NCBI GenBank assembly: GCA_036392375.1
Contig: DASVYC010000105.1
Location: 1-64,000 of the forward strand
Length of the DNA: 64,000 bases
Source of the DNA: JAFEBO01 sp036392375
GTDB lineage: Bacteria; Planctomycetota; Phycisphaerae; Phycisphaerales; UBA1924
Reading direction: 5' to 3'
The translations under genes were made by a program, and so were the position numbers. Below are positions 17,065 through 24,691 of the stretch, piece by piece; within the stretch, counting starts at the first letter, position 1; each line of letters starts with the position of its first letter. A model generated the notes under the pieces. That model saw only the letters and a list, made by a program, of their open reading frames with translations, had not been told where the DNA came from and did not search any database.

Positions 17065-17865
17065 TTACGGGCAGATCAACGCGTCGTATGCCACAGCGAA
17101 GAGCGAGAAATCGGCGTCGTCGACGAAGCTGTCGGAGTTGAGATCGGCGGGGCACCCCGCGGGCATGGACGGATCGGCGCAGTCGAGGATGTTGTACGCG
17201 GCGGCGAAGAGCTGGAAGTCGGCGTCGTCGACCTGGTTGTCGTTGTTGAGGTCGCCGGCGCATGCCGCGGCCGCGCCGCCGTATTGCAGGTGATCGACTT
17301 CGAGCGCGCCACCGTTGTGGCGGATGCGGATGGAGCGGATGCCCTGCGGGAAGCTGATGCCGTAGAAGCGGTCTTCGCCGGTGGTGCCGTTGACGGCGGC
17401 GTCGGCGTGTTGACCCGAGACGGTGCCGAGGGAGTTGCCGCTCGTGTCGAAGGCTTCGAAGATAACGACTGCGCCGCCGCCGCCGTCGGTCCAGACGATG
17501 CCGGCGTGGGTGGGAAGGGAGCCCAGGACGCCGGCGTTGAACGTAAACGTCATGTCGCCCGCGCCAAAGAACGAGTCGCCGAGGAGTCCGGAGCCGTCGA
17601 TGGTGCCGTCGTCGCAATCGACCGAGTCGTGGATGGTGGGTCCAAAGACGACGCTGGTGACGCCGCCCTGGTTGACGGTGACACCGGGGACGTTGAAGAG
17701 GTGGTCCTCGAAGGTCTCGAGATAGAAGTACCCGAGCGTGAGGCCGTTGAACGGGCTGTCGGAGAAGCAGAGATACGGGGTCGGCCCGAGCAGGGTCTGA
17801 GCGTTGGCGGCGGACGCCACGCAGGTGCAGACAACGAGTCCGAGAGCGGTGGTGCGGCGGAGCAT
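17065..17865 (-). CDS. Secreted dockerin protein, unknown beta domain
   Basis: A 266-residue protein. The signal peptide ends AANA (about residue 22). A single domain of about 175 residues (YFYLETFEDHLFNVPGVTV, TFTFNAGVLGSLPTHAGIVW, VVIFEAFDTSGNSLG, IRSIRIRHNGG) is of the sort often found in PEP-CTERM exported proteins; I cannot name it. The dockerin is 202-266, standard, ending CP. Its second half is almost the same as that of the neighbour at 18063. The start at 17865 has GAGGGG upstream. Confidence 0.82.
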   Translation of the reverse strand: MLRRTTALGLVVCTCVASAANAQTLLGPTPYLCFSDSPFNGLTLGYFYLETFEDHLFNVPGVTVNQGGVTSVVFGPTIHDSVDCDDGTIDGSGLLGDSFFGAGDMTFTFNAGVLGSLPTHAGIVWTDGGGGAVVIFEAFDTSGNSLGTVSGQHADAAVNGTTGEDRFYGISFPQGIRSIRIRHNGGALEVDHLQYGGAAAACAGDLNNDNQVDDADFQLFAAAYNILDCADPSMPAGCPADLNSDSFVDDADFSLFAVAYDALICP

Positions 17866-18062
17866 GGGTTCCCCTCGTGAAAGGCAGATGGACCGTTCGT
17901 CGCAGCGGACGCGCGACGTCACAGGCCGCCAGCCTACCTTGCAAATGCCCGGGTACAAGCTCCGTCAGGCGATTCTGAGCGATTCGCGTCCCTGCACTGG
18001 TTTGAGTGTCAAGTGGAAACGTTCTCGCCGAATTGTTCGGGCTCGGAGACGAGGGCGATGCC

Positions 18063-18995
18063 CTACTGACAGAGCAAGGCGTCGTAGGCCACCGCGAAGA
18101 GCGAGAAATCGGCGTCGTCGACGAAGCCGTCGAGGTTGAGATCGGCGGGACAACCGGCGGGCATGGAAGTGTCTGCACAGTCGAGGATGTTGTACGCGCT
18201 GGCGAAGATCTGGAAGTCCGAGTCATCGACGAGGCCGTCGATGTTCAGGTCTCCGGCGCAGGCTTGATAGCTCGCGTTGCTGCACCATTGGAGCGTGGCG
18301 CCGGGGGTCAGAACTTTGGCGGTGAGGCTGCCGGCGAGGTTGGCGCTGATGGTGTCGGAGTAGACGGTGCCGCCGAGCATGCGGTAGTCCTGGATGACGC
18401 AGAAGAGGCGGCCGTCGACGTCGCGGGATTGGCCGACGGGCACGGTGACGGTCATGCTCGCCGAGGCGGGAGCGGTGAAGTTGAAGTTGGCGGGGGCTCC
18501 GAAGCTGAAGGTGGCGCTCGCGGACTTGGCGGCACCGGGGTCGGTGGCGAAGGTGCTTCCCGAGAAACTGCCGGTGAACTGGATCTGCACCGGCGTGCCT
18601 GCGGGGAGCGTGGCGGAGGTGACGGTGTAGCGATCGCGGAACCAGGCTTTGGGTTCGCCGCCGATGCACCAGTCGATCCACACGAAGAGCCCGTTGCCGG
18701 GCGTGTTGGTGGCGCTGGCGGAGCCGGCGAAGCTGAAGCGTCCGTACGTGGAGGTGGCGAGCCAACTTCCCGAGGACGTGCCGCCGATTCCAGAGTCGGA
18801 GGCGATGCCCGGGGTGTTGAGCGAAGAGCCCGGCAAGGGGGAGACCCAGCCGGAGTCGACGCAGACGTCTTGATTGGCCCCGCCGTTAACCTTGTTGACG
18901 AGGCGCATGTGGTTCTTGACGCCGCAGACGGGTTGGGCGAGTGCGGCGGGGGCGAGGACGGCGACAGCGAGCGCGAGCGGGAACACAGGTCGCAT
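18063..18995 (-). CDS. Secreted dockerin protein, unknown N-terminal domain
   Basis: A 310-residue protein. The signal peptide is MRPVFPLALAVAVLAPAALA, cleaved near residue 20. The mature part of about 225 residues is cysteine-containing (CGVKNH, CVDSGW, WIDWCIGGEPK, FCVIQDYR, QWCSNASYQ) and beta-rich. No catalytic motif or family is recognised. The dockerin is 246-310 with four cysteines and is one of two in the array ending in CQ. GGAG precedes the ATG. It is the last gene of the left arm, divergent from lpdA across 188 bases. Confidence 0.82.
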   Translation of the reverse strand: MRPVFPLALAVAVLAPAALAQPVCGVKNHMRLVNKVNGGANQDVCVDSGWVSPLPGSSLNTPGIASDSGIGGTSSGSWLATSTYGRFSFAGSASATNTPGNGLFVWIDWCIGGEPKAWFRDRYTVTSATLPAGTPVQIQFTGSFSGSTFATDPGAAKSASATFSFGAPANFNFTAPASASMTVTVPVGQSRDVDGRLFCVIQDYRMLGGTVYSDTISANLAGSLTAKVLTPGATLQWCSNASYQACAGDLNIDGLVDDSDFQIFASAYNILDCADTSMPAGCPADLNLDGFVDDADFSLFAVAYDALLCQ

Positions 18996-19183
18996 GGGGA
19001 AGGCTCCAAGAGTGTGGGCGTGTCGAGCATACGGCCCGAGTCAAAGTTCCCAGCGTGAAAGGCTGCTTGTGGACGCAAAGGCCCCGGTTCGCGGTCTTGT
19101 GGCCTCGCTCTTTCCTATAGTCGCCCCCGCTCGCCGCGAGGCCGTTTCAGGCTCCGGCGGGCATGTCTAGAAAGGATGCACCA

Positions 19184-20752
19184 GTGGCCGAGCGGCACTT
19201 TGACGTTGTGGTGATTGGCGGCGGACCCGGCGGGTATGTCGGGGCTATCCGGGCGGCTCAGCTCGGGTACAAGACAGCGGTCATCGAGCGCGACAAGCTC
19301 GGCGGCGTGTGCCTCAACTGGGGCTGCATTCCCAGCAAGGCGTTGCTCGCGAACGCGGAACTCATGGAGAAGCTCCAGGAGCGCGAGGCGTGGGGCCTGC
19401 AGATCCAGGGCGATGTGAAGTTCGACTGGACCAAGACCATCGGGCGCTCGCGCGATGTCGCGAGCAAGCTCAACAAGGGTGTTGAGTTCCTGATGAAGAA
19501 GAACAAGATCGAGTTCCTCAAGGGCAACGCGAAGATTGTGGCCGCGGCGAAGCCCGGGGCCCGCGGGCCGCAGAACGCGGTGAAGATCCAGGTGCAGGAA
19601 TGCACGGTGCAGGATCAGCTCACCAGCGCGCCCGCCACGCCCGGCGCGGTGAAGGAGACGATCACGGCGACCCACGTCGTGGTCGCCACCGGCTCGGTCG
19701 CTCGCGACCTGCCCTTCGCGAAGTTCGACGGCGACAAGATCTGGGGCGCCCGCGAGGCGATGTTCAACAAGGCCCAGCCCAAGAGTTTGATCGTGGTCGG
19801 CGCCGGTGCGATCGGCATGGAGTTTGGGTACTTCTATCACACCTTCGGGACCAAGGTGACGGTCATCGAGATGATGCCGCGGATTCTGCCCGTCGAGGAC
19901 GACGACGTGTGCGTCGCTATGGAGAAGGTCTTCAAGAAGCACGGCATGGAGATCAAGACCTCCACCGGCGTCACCAACATCGAGAAGACGGCGACGGGTG
20001 TGAAGGTCACGGTCGCGCCGATGGTGAACGGCAAACCCGACGAATCCAAGAAGGAAACGCTCGAGGCCGAGAAGGTGCTGCTCGCGATCGGCGTGAAGGG
20101 CCGCTTCGACGGGCTGTTTGATGCATCGCTGGGGCTCGAGACCTTCAAGGACCACATCAAGACCGATTACGACGCGAGCAAGCCCGAGCCGCGGGGTATC
20201 GATTACAAGACGAATCTGCCTGGGATTTACGCGATCGGCGACGTGATAGGACCGCCGTGGCTCGCGCACGTCGCGGGCGAAGAGGCGATCATCTGCGTCG
20301 AGCGCCTCGCCTGGCGCGACGGCAAGACCGAGCACGGCAAGAAGCTCCACGAGCCCATCCCGATCGACTACACCGTCATCCCGGGCTGCACCTACTGCCA
20401 CCCGCAGGTCGCCAGCGTCGGCTTCACCGAGCGTGCCCTCAAGGAACGCGGCCTGGTCAAGGGCAAGGACTACGACACCGGAACCTTCCCCTTCAGCGCA
20501 CTGGGCAAGGCCATCGCCACACGCCACACCGATGGCTTCTGCAAGATCATCCGCGGTCTGCCGCGCGGCGAGATCCTGGGTGCGCACATCATGGGCGACC
20601 AGGCGACCGAGCTGATCGCCGAGCTGTCGCTGGCGCGGCGTCTCGAAGCCACCAGCGAGGAACTCATCTGCACGATCCATGCGCACCCGACGATGCACGA
20701 GTCGGTGCACGAGGCGGCGCTGGCGAGCGAGGGGCGGATGATCAATTCGTGA
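19184..20752 (+). CDS. lpdA: Dihydrolipoyl dehydrogenase
   Basis: A 522-residue cytoplasmic flavoenzyme, the E3 subunit that reoxidises dihydrolipoamide in 2-oxo-acid dehydrogenase complexes or the glycine cleavage system. The FAD site is GGGPGG (12-17); the redox disulfide is C43-LNWG-C48; the NAD-binding GAGAIGMEFG follows mid-protein; and the active-site HAHPTMHE near the C-terminus supplies His501 and Glu506. It is somewhat longer than the usual 460-480 residues, with extra loops (for example GARGPQNAVKI). GTG 19184 is preferred over ATG 19163 because AAAGGA lies seven bases before it. It is the only evident metabolic gene within the dockerin array and stands between its arms; no E1/E2 genes are adjacent. 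A TATAGT at 19116 could be a -10 box. Confidence 0.94.
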   Translation: MAERHFDVVVIGGGPGGYVGAIRAAQLGYKTAVIERDKLGGVCLNWGCIPSKALLANAELMEKLQEREAWGLQIQGDVKFDWTKTIGRSRDVASKLNKGVEFLMKKNKIEFLKGNAKIVAAAKPGARGPQNAVKIQVQECTVQDQLTSAPATPGAVKETITATHVVVATGSVARDLPFAKFDGDKIWGAREAMFNKAQPKSLIVVGAGAIGMEFGYFYHTFGTKVTVIEMMPRILPVEDDDVCVAMEKVFKKHGMEIKTSTGVTNIEKTATGVKVTVAPMVNGKPDESKKETLEAEKVLLAIGVKGRFDGLFDASLGLETFKDHIKTDYDASKPEPRGIDYKTNLPGIYAIGDVIGPPWLAHVAGEEAIICVERLAWRDGKTEHGKKLHEPIPIDYTVIPGCTYCHPQVASVGFTERALKERGLVKGKDYDTGTFPFSALGKAIATRHTDGFCKIIRGLPRGEILGAHIMGDQATELIAELSLARRLEATSEELICTIHAHPTMHESVHEAALASEGRMINS

Positions 20753-20853
20753 GTCCGGTTCGATCCATGGACACGTGAAGTAGACTGCGGCGTCGGAGCG
20801 GGAATCGATCCCCTTCCGACGCCGCGGTCGATTTTGTTGCGAAGGAGTTTGAG

Positions 20854-22368
20854 GTGCCCGATCTGTTCCGCACTGCTATCGCCGGCTCGTTGGCCGGCTC
20901 GCTCGCTTCCTCCGCCCTCGCCAGCGGCGTCACCATTGTCACCCATGGCTTCAACGCCGATATGACGTGGGTGAACGCCATGGCGGATGCGATTGCGCGG
21001 CGAGCGGGCGGCGGGTCGGCTCCTGGCATCAGCGTGACGCGGGTCAACCTGGTTGTGACACAGGGAGCCAATGGGCTGGTGGTGACGCAGGCACCGATCG
21101 CGGTGGCACCGGAGGCGACGTTCACGACCGGCGAGTTTGTGATCGGCTTGGACTGGACGGCGATCGATTCGTTCCAGCGTGGGCAACCCCTCCCTCAACC
21201 CCTCCCTCAGCCCCTGCCGCCGGATGTGGGTGAAGACGCGACTCCGACGCAGAACGTGGCGCAGGCGGTGTTCGCGTACTTGCAGACGTGGAACTACGGC
21301 GGGCGGCCGATCTTGGCGCAGCCGTTCCATGTGATCGGGCACAGCCGCGGCGGGGCGCTGGTGGCGTCGCTGGCGCGGACGATGGGCGAGAGCGGCGTGT
21401 GGGTCGATCAACTCACCACGCTGGATCCCGTGCCCGTCGCGCTCTTCGGTGATGCCGCGGCACGGGTGGTGAGCACGGTGGTGTTCGCGGACAACATCTG
21501 GCAGAACGTCGCGCTGCCCAGCGGCTCGAGCCTGGCGGGTGCGTTCAACCAGCAGATGGGCAATCTTGGTTCGGGCAATCACAGCCTGATCCACACCTGG
21601 TACTACGGCACGATCGATCCGCTGGCGACCGGCGACGGCGAGTGCGCATCGTGCATCAACCCGGCGTGGTACACCTCGGACGTGGACACCAAGCCGCGGG
21701 CGCAGAGCGGGTTCTGGTATGCGCGCGTGGCGGGCGGTGATCGCACGGGCGTGCAGGCGCGGGCGGGATTGCTGAGCACGCTCGGCGGCGCGGCGACCGT
21801 GGGCACCAACGGGAGGCTTGCGATCACGACCGCGCAGCCCGCGTGGCCCAATGTCTTCCAGGTGCAGACCGACAAGGCCACGATCGCGCAGGGCGAGGCG
21901 AACACGACCGATTTCTACTACCAATCCGCAGGGGCGTCGGTGTCGGCATCGGTGTATGCGTCGGATGATCGCAACCCCGCCCACGGCGGGACGCTGCTTG
22001 GCACGGTCGCTCTTCCGGCAGCATCGACTCCGACGTTCGCGTCGGTGGGGTGGGCGACGACGCCCGCGGCAAGGTCGCAGCCGTACAACGTGTACGTGGC
22101 GATCACCGGCGCCGGGGGACGCACGCGCGTGGATTTCGACGCGTTTGCGGTCACGGTCAACGCCCCCGCGTGCCCCGGCGATCTGACCTCCGACGGCTTC
22201 GTGGACGACGCGGACTTCGTGGTCTTCGCGGGCGCGTACAACCTGCTGGTGTGCTCCGATCCGTCCATGCCCCCGGGTTGCCCGGCGGACCTGAACAACG
22301 ACGCCTCGGTCGACGACGCGGACTTTGTGCTGTTCGCGGCGGCGTACGAGACGCTGGTGTGTCCCTAA
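20854..22368 (+). CDS. Secreted lipase-like alpha/beta hydrolase with dockerin
   Basis: A 504-residue exported enzyme. The signal peptide ends SSALA (residue 23). The hydrolase core starts VTIVTHGFNADMTW (oxyanion HG at 31-32) and has the nucleophile elbow GHSRGG with Ser164, as in lipases and esterases. An acidic member is plausible in TLDPVPV and a His in GNHSLIH, but the triad is not proven. A Pro-Leu-Gln repeat (PLPQPLPQPLP, about 112-122) interrupts the core. A beta-sandwich of about 90 residues (TDKATIAQGEANTTDFYY onward) precedes the dockerin (440-504, ends CP). The start is GTG with AAGGAG. It is the first array gene on the right arm. Confidence 0.86.
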   Translation: MPDLFRTAIAGSLAGSLASSALASGVTIVTHGFNADMTWVNAMADAIARRAGGGSAPGISVTRVNLVVTQGANGLVVTQAPIAVAPEATFTTGEFVIGLDWTAIDSFQRGQPLPQPLPQPLPPDVGEDATPTQNVAQAVFAYLQTWNYGGRPILAQPFHVIGHSRGGALVASLARTMGESGVWVDQLTTLDPVPVALFGDAAARVVSTVVFADNIWQNVALPSGSSLAGAFNQQMGNLGSGNHSLIHTWYYGTIDPLATGDGECASCINPAWYTSDVDTKPRAQSGFWYARVAGGDRTGVQARAGLLSTLGGAATVGTNGRLAITTAQPAWPNVFQVQTDKATIAQGEANTTDFYYQSAGASVSASVYASDDRNPAHGGTLLGTVALPAASTPTFASVGWATTPAARSQPYNVYVAITGAGGRTRVDFDAFAVTVNAPACPGDLTSDGFVDDADFVVFAGAYNLLVCSDPSMPPGCPADLNNDASVDDADFVLFAAAYETLVCP

Positions 22369-22581
22369 GGACCGCGGCAAGCTGAGCTGATAGAGAGTCG
22401 TGAGGCGTGGACCCCTTGTGCCCCTTCCCCGCGGGGATGCCGGCGTGCCCTCGCGGGAGCGTTCGGGCGTGTCAGGGGCGTGTATGCGTGGGCAAAATCG
22501 AGGAAACGGGCAGATCGCTGTCGCGACGGGCGGGGTCGCGCGGTAGCTTCGCGGCCTGGGCCTGGCAGGAGGGTGTTGCAC

Positions 22582-23694
22582 ATGAGGAATCAGTTACAGT
22601 CGGTGTCGCGTCGGGGTCGTAGGGCTGCATCGGTGATGGTGTGTGCCTCGGCGGTGTGCGTGGGGGGAGCCGCGTGGGGCGCGATCTCGCAGTCGACTAT
22701 CACGGCGCCCGGCGGGTTTGTGCAGGCGGCGGCGGGGCCTTCGACCAACGGCGGGCCGGGCTGGCCCGGTGGCGATTGGACCACGGCGTTCCCGGGGACG
22801 GCGGACCGGCAGGAGGGCTCGTTCACGGGCAACAACTCGGTGAGCCGCAGCGCCTCGTTCAGCGGCTCGGGGATCGTCAACAGCGCGTCGGGCACGGTGG
22901 GCATGGGCACCGCGCAGATGAACGCGAGCAACGCGTTCCCGTCCACGGCCGGGTTCTCGGCGGGGATTGCCAACGGCGGATGGAAAGAGTCGTTCGTGAT
23001 CTCGCACGCCTCGTTCAACGGCCAGGCGGGGACGATGCAGTTCACCGTCCAGGTCGAGGGTCGCTTGGATGCAACGGGCATCACCGGGTCCGCGGCGATC
23101 ACGACCACGGCGTACAAGGACAACGCGCAGCTCATGTCCAACCCGCTCGCGAGTCCCGGCGGTTCGGATCTGCTCAGCACCGATCGTCAGTACGGCAACT
23201 GGGCGGTCGCGACCTTCGGCGAGGGCGAGGTGACCGGCAAGACGGTCTTTGACACCGTGACCTTCGCGGTGCCGTTCACGTTCGGCACGCCGTTCAACCT
23301 TGGCGTGTACGTGAACGCGCGGGCGGGGCAGCGGTCCTCGGGCGGGTTCGGCACGCAATCCACCGCGACCGTGCAGCTCACGCGCTTCCGCTGGGGCGGG
23401 ATCGCCAACATTTACGCGGGCCCGAATCCGATCACGGGCGCCACGGTCTCGAGCGGCACGGGCATCAACTGGGCGAATCCCGTCGAGCCGGGTTCTTGTC
23501 CGGGTGACATCAACACCGACGGCTTTGTGGACGACGCGGACTTTCAGATCTTCGCCGCGGCGTACAACATCCTGGACTGCGCGGATCCCTCGATGCCCTC
23601 GGGGTGCCCCTCGGACCTGAACGGCAACGGGTTTGTGGACGACACGGATTTTTCGGTGTTCGCGCCGGCGTACGACACGCTCGTGTGCCCGTAG
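22582..23694 (+). CDS. Secreted dockerin protein, unknown N-terminal domain
   Basis: A 370-residue protein. It opens with a basic N-terminus (NQLQSVSRRGRR) and a signal peptide ending near AAWGA. The roughly 270-residue mature region is Ser/Thr/Gly-rich and repetitive in character (NNSVSRSASFSGSGIVNSAS, TAQMNASNAF, GTPFNLGVYVNARAGQRSS), probably a beta-sandwich related to PEP-CTERM choice-of-anchor proteins. The dockerin is 306-370 with four cysteines, ending CP. AGGAGG lies before ATG 22582. A -10-like TAGCTT sits at 22544. Confidence 0.82.
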   Translation: MRNQLQSVSRRGRRAASVMVCASAVCVGGAAWGAISQSTITAPGGFVQAAAGPSTNGGPGWPGGDWTTAFPGTADRQEGSFTGNNSVSRSASFSGSGIVNSASGTVGMGTAQMNASNAFPSTAGFSAGIANGGWKESFVISHASFNGQAGTMQFTVQVEGRLDATGITGSAAITTTAYKDNAQLMSNPLASPGGSDLLSTDRQYGNWAVATFGEGEVTGKTVFDTVTFAVPFTFGTPFNLGVYVNARAGQRSSGGFGTQSTATVQLTRFRWGGIANIYAGPNPITGATVSSGTGINWANPVEPGSCPGDINTDGFVDDADFQIFAAAYNILDCADPSMPSGCPSDLNGNGFVDDTDFSVFAPAYDTLVCP

Positions 23695-23729
23695 GGCAAC
23701 CTTGGTGCCGGGTCTCTTGATCGGGTCGA

Positions 23730-23735
23730 TACGCT
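23730..23735 (+). promoter_or_regulatory. -10-like box six bases before an ATG (leaderless candidate)
   Basis: TACGCT is followed by six bases and then ATG 23742. No Shine-Dalgarno sequence is present. The nearest -35-like TTGGTG (23702) is too far away (22-base spacer). Confidence 0.3.
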
Positions 23736-23741
23736 GATCTC

Positions 23742-24554
23742 ATGCGGATGACCATCGATTCATGTCCTTGGGGGAGCGTTCGTTTTCGTGCCGCGATCGG
23801 CGCCGCGGTGCTGACCGCCGCTTCGGGTGCCGCTTGGGGCGCCGCGGCTCAGCCCATTCTCCTCGACTTTGAGGACATTGCGTCGATGAACAACGCGCCG
23901 GGCGCGTCGATTCCGGCCGTGTCGCGCCTTTCTGACTTCTATCTCGCGACGCACGGCGTGCGGTTCTTCTCGGGATCGCCGTTTGTCGCGGTTGTGAATC
24001 ACGGCTCGAACACGCCGAGCGGTGTGAACATTCTGGGCGGCTCCACCCCGGACGGACGGCTGACGTATCAGAACACCTTCCCGGTGGAGGCGGCGTTCTT
24101 CGATCCCACCGGAACGGTGCGGTACGTCGTCAGCGCCGTCTCCGTCCGCGGCGATCTCACCTCCATTCCCGGGACCAAGACGCTTGAGGCTTATGGAGTC
24201 GCCGGGAATCTGCTGGGCAGCGACACGCAGCCCGACAGCAACCCGGCGGCGCTGGCCGTCAACGCGCCAGGGATTCATCGCGTCCGGATCTTCTCGCAGA
24301 GCGCGACGGTGGGCTTCGATGATCTGCGGTTTGACACGCCGCGGAATCCGGCGAGCTGCACAGGCGATCTCAACACCGACGGCCTGGTCGACGATGCCGA
24401 CTTTCAGATCTTCGCGCTCGCCTACAACATCCTCGACTGCGCGGACCCTGCGATGCCCTCGGGCTGCCCGGCGGACCTTAACAGCGACGGCTTCGTCGAC
24501 GACTCCGATTTCTCGGCGTTCGCGGCGGCGTACGACGCGCTCGTGTGCCCGTGA
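23742..24554 (+). CDS. Secreted dockerin protein, unknown N-terminal domain
   Basis: A 270-residue protein. The signal peptide ends AAWGAAA (about residue 35). The domain of about 170 residues starts ILLDFEDIASMNNAPGASIP and continues FYLATHGVRFFSG, TGTVRYVVSAVSVRG, HRVRIFSQSATVGFDDLRF. This is the pattern of extracellular beta-sandwich domains common in PEP-CTERM exported proteins (a FDDLRF end motif), with unknown ligand. The dockerin is 206-270, standard, ending CP. It lies only 47 bases after the previous gene yet has its own -10-like box and no ribosome binding site, so it could be leaderless or read through from upstream. A second in-frame ATG lies at 23748. Confidence 0.82.
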   Translation: MRMTIDSCPWGSVRFRAAIGAAVLTAASGAAWGAAAQPILLDFEDIASMNNAPGASIPAVSRLSDFYLATHGVRFFSGSPFVAVVNHGSNTPSGVNILGGSTPDGRLTYQNTFPVEAAFFDPTGTVRYVVSAVSVRGDLTSIPGTKTLEAYGVAGNLLGSDTQPDSNPAALAVNAPGIHRVRIFSQSATVGFDDLRFDTPRNPASCTGDLNTDGLVDDADFQIFALAYNILDCADPAMPSGCPADLNSDGFVDDSDFSAFAAAYDALVCP

Positions 24555-24691
24555 CGTGATTCGAGACCGATAACGCGGGTTGTGCAAGACGCATCGCCGG
24601 CACACCGGTTGGCGGCCGCACCGGATTGAGGTGGGAGCAGCCCTACGGATGTGGTAGCTTGGCTGCGAAACGCGCGCAGACCGGAGCAGTC

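Noticed and set aside
18996..19183. TATAGT at 19116 with TTGTGG upstream as the lpdA promoter
   Set aside because: The spacer is only about 13 bases; kept only as a remark in the lpdA entry.
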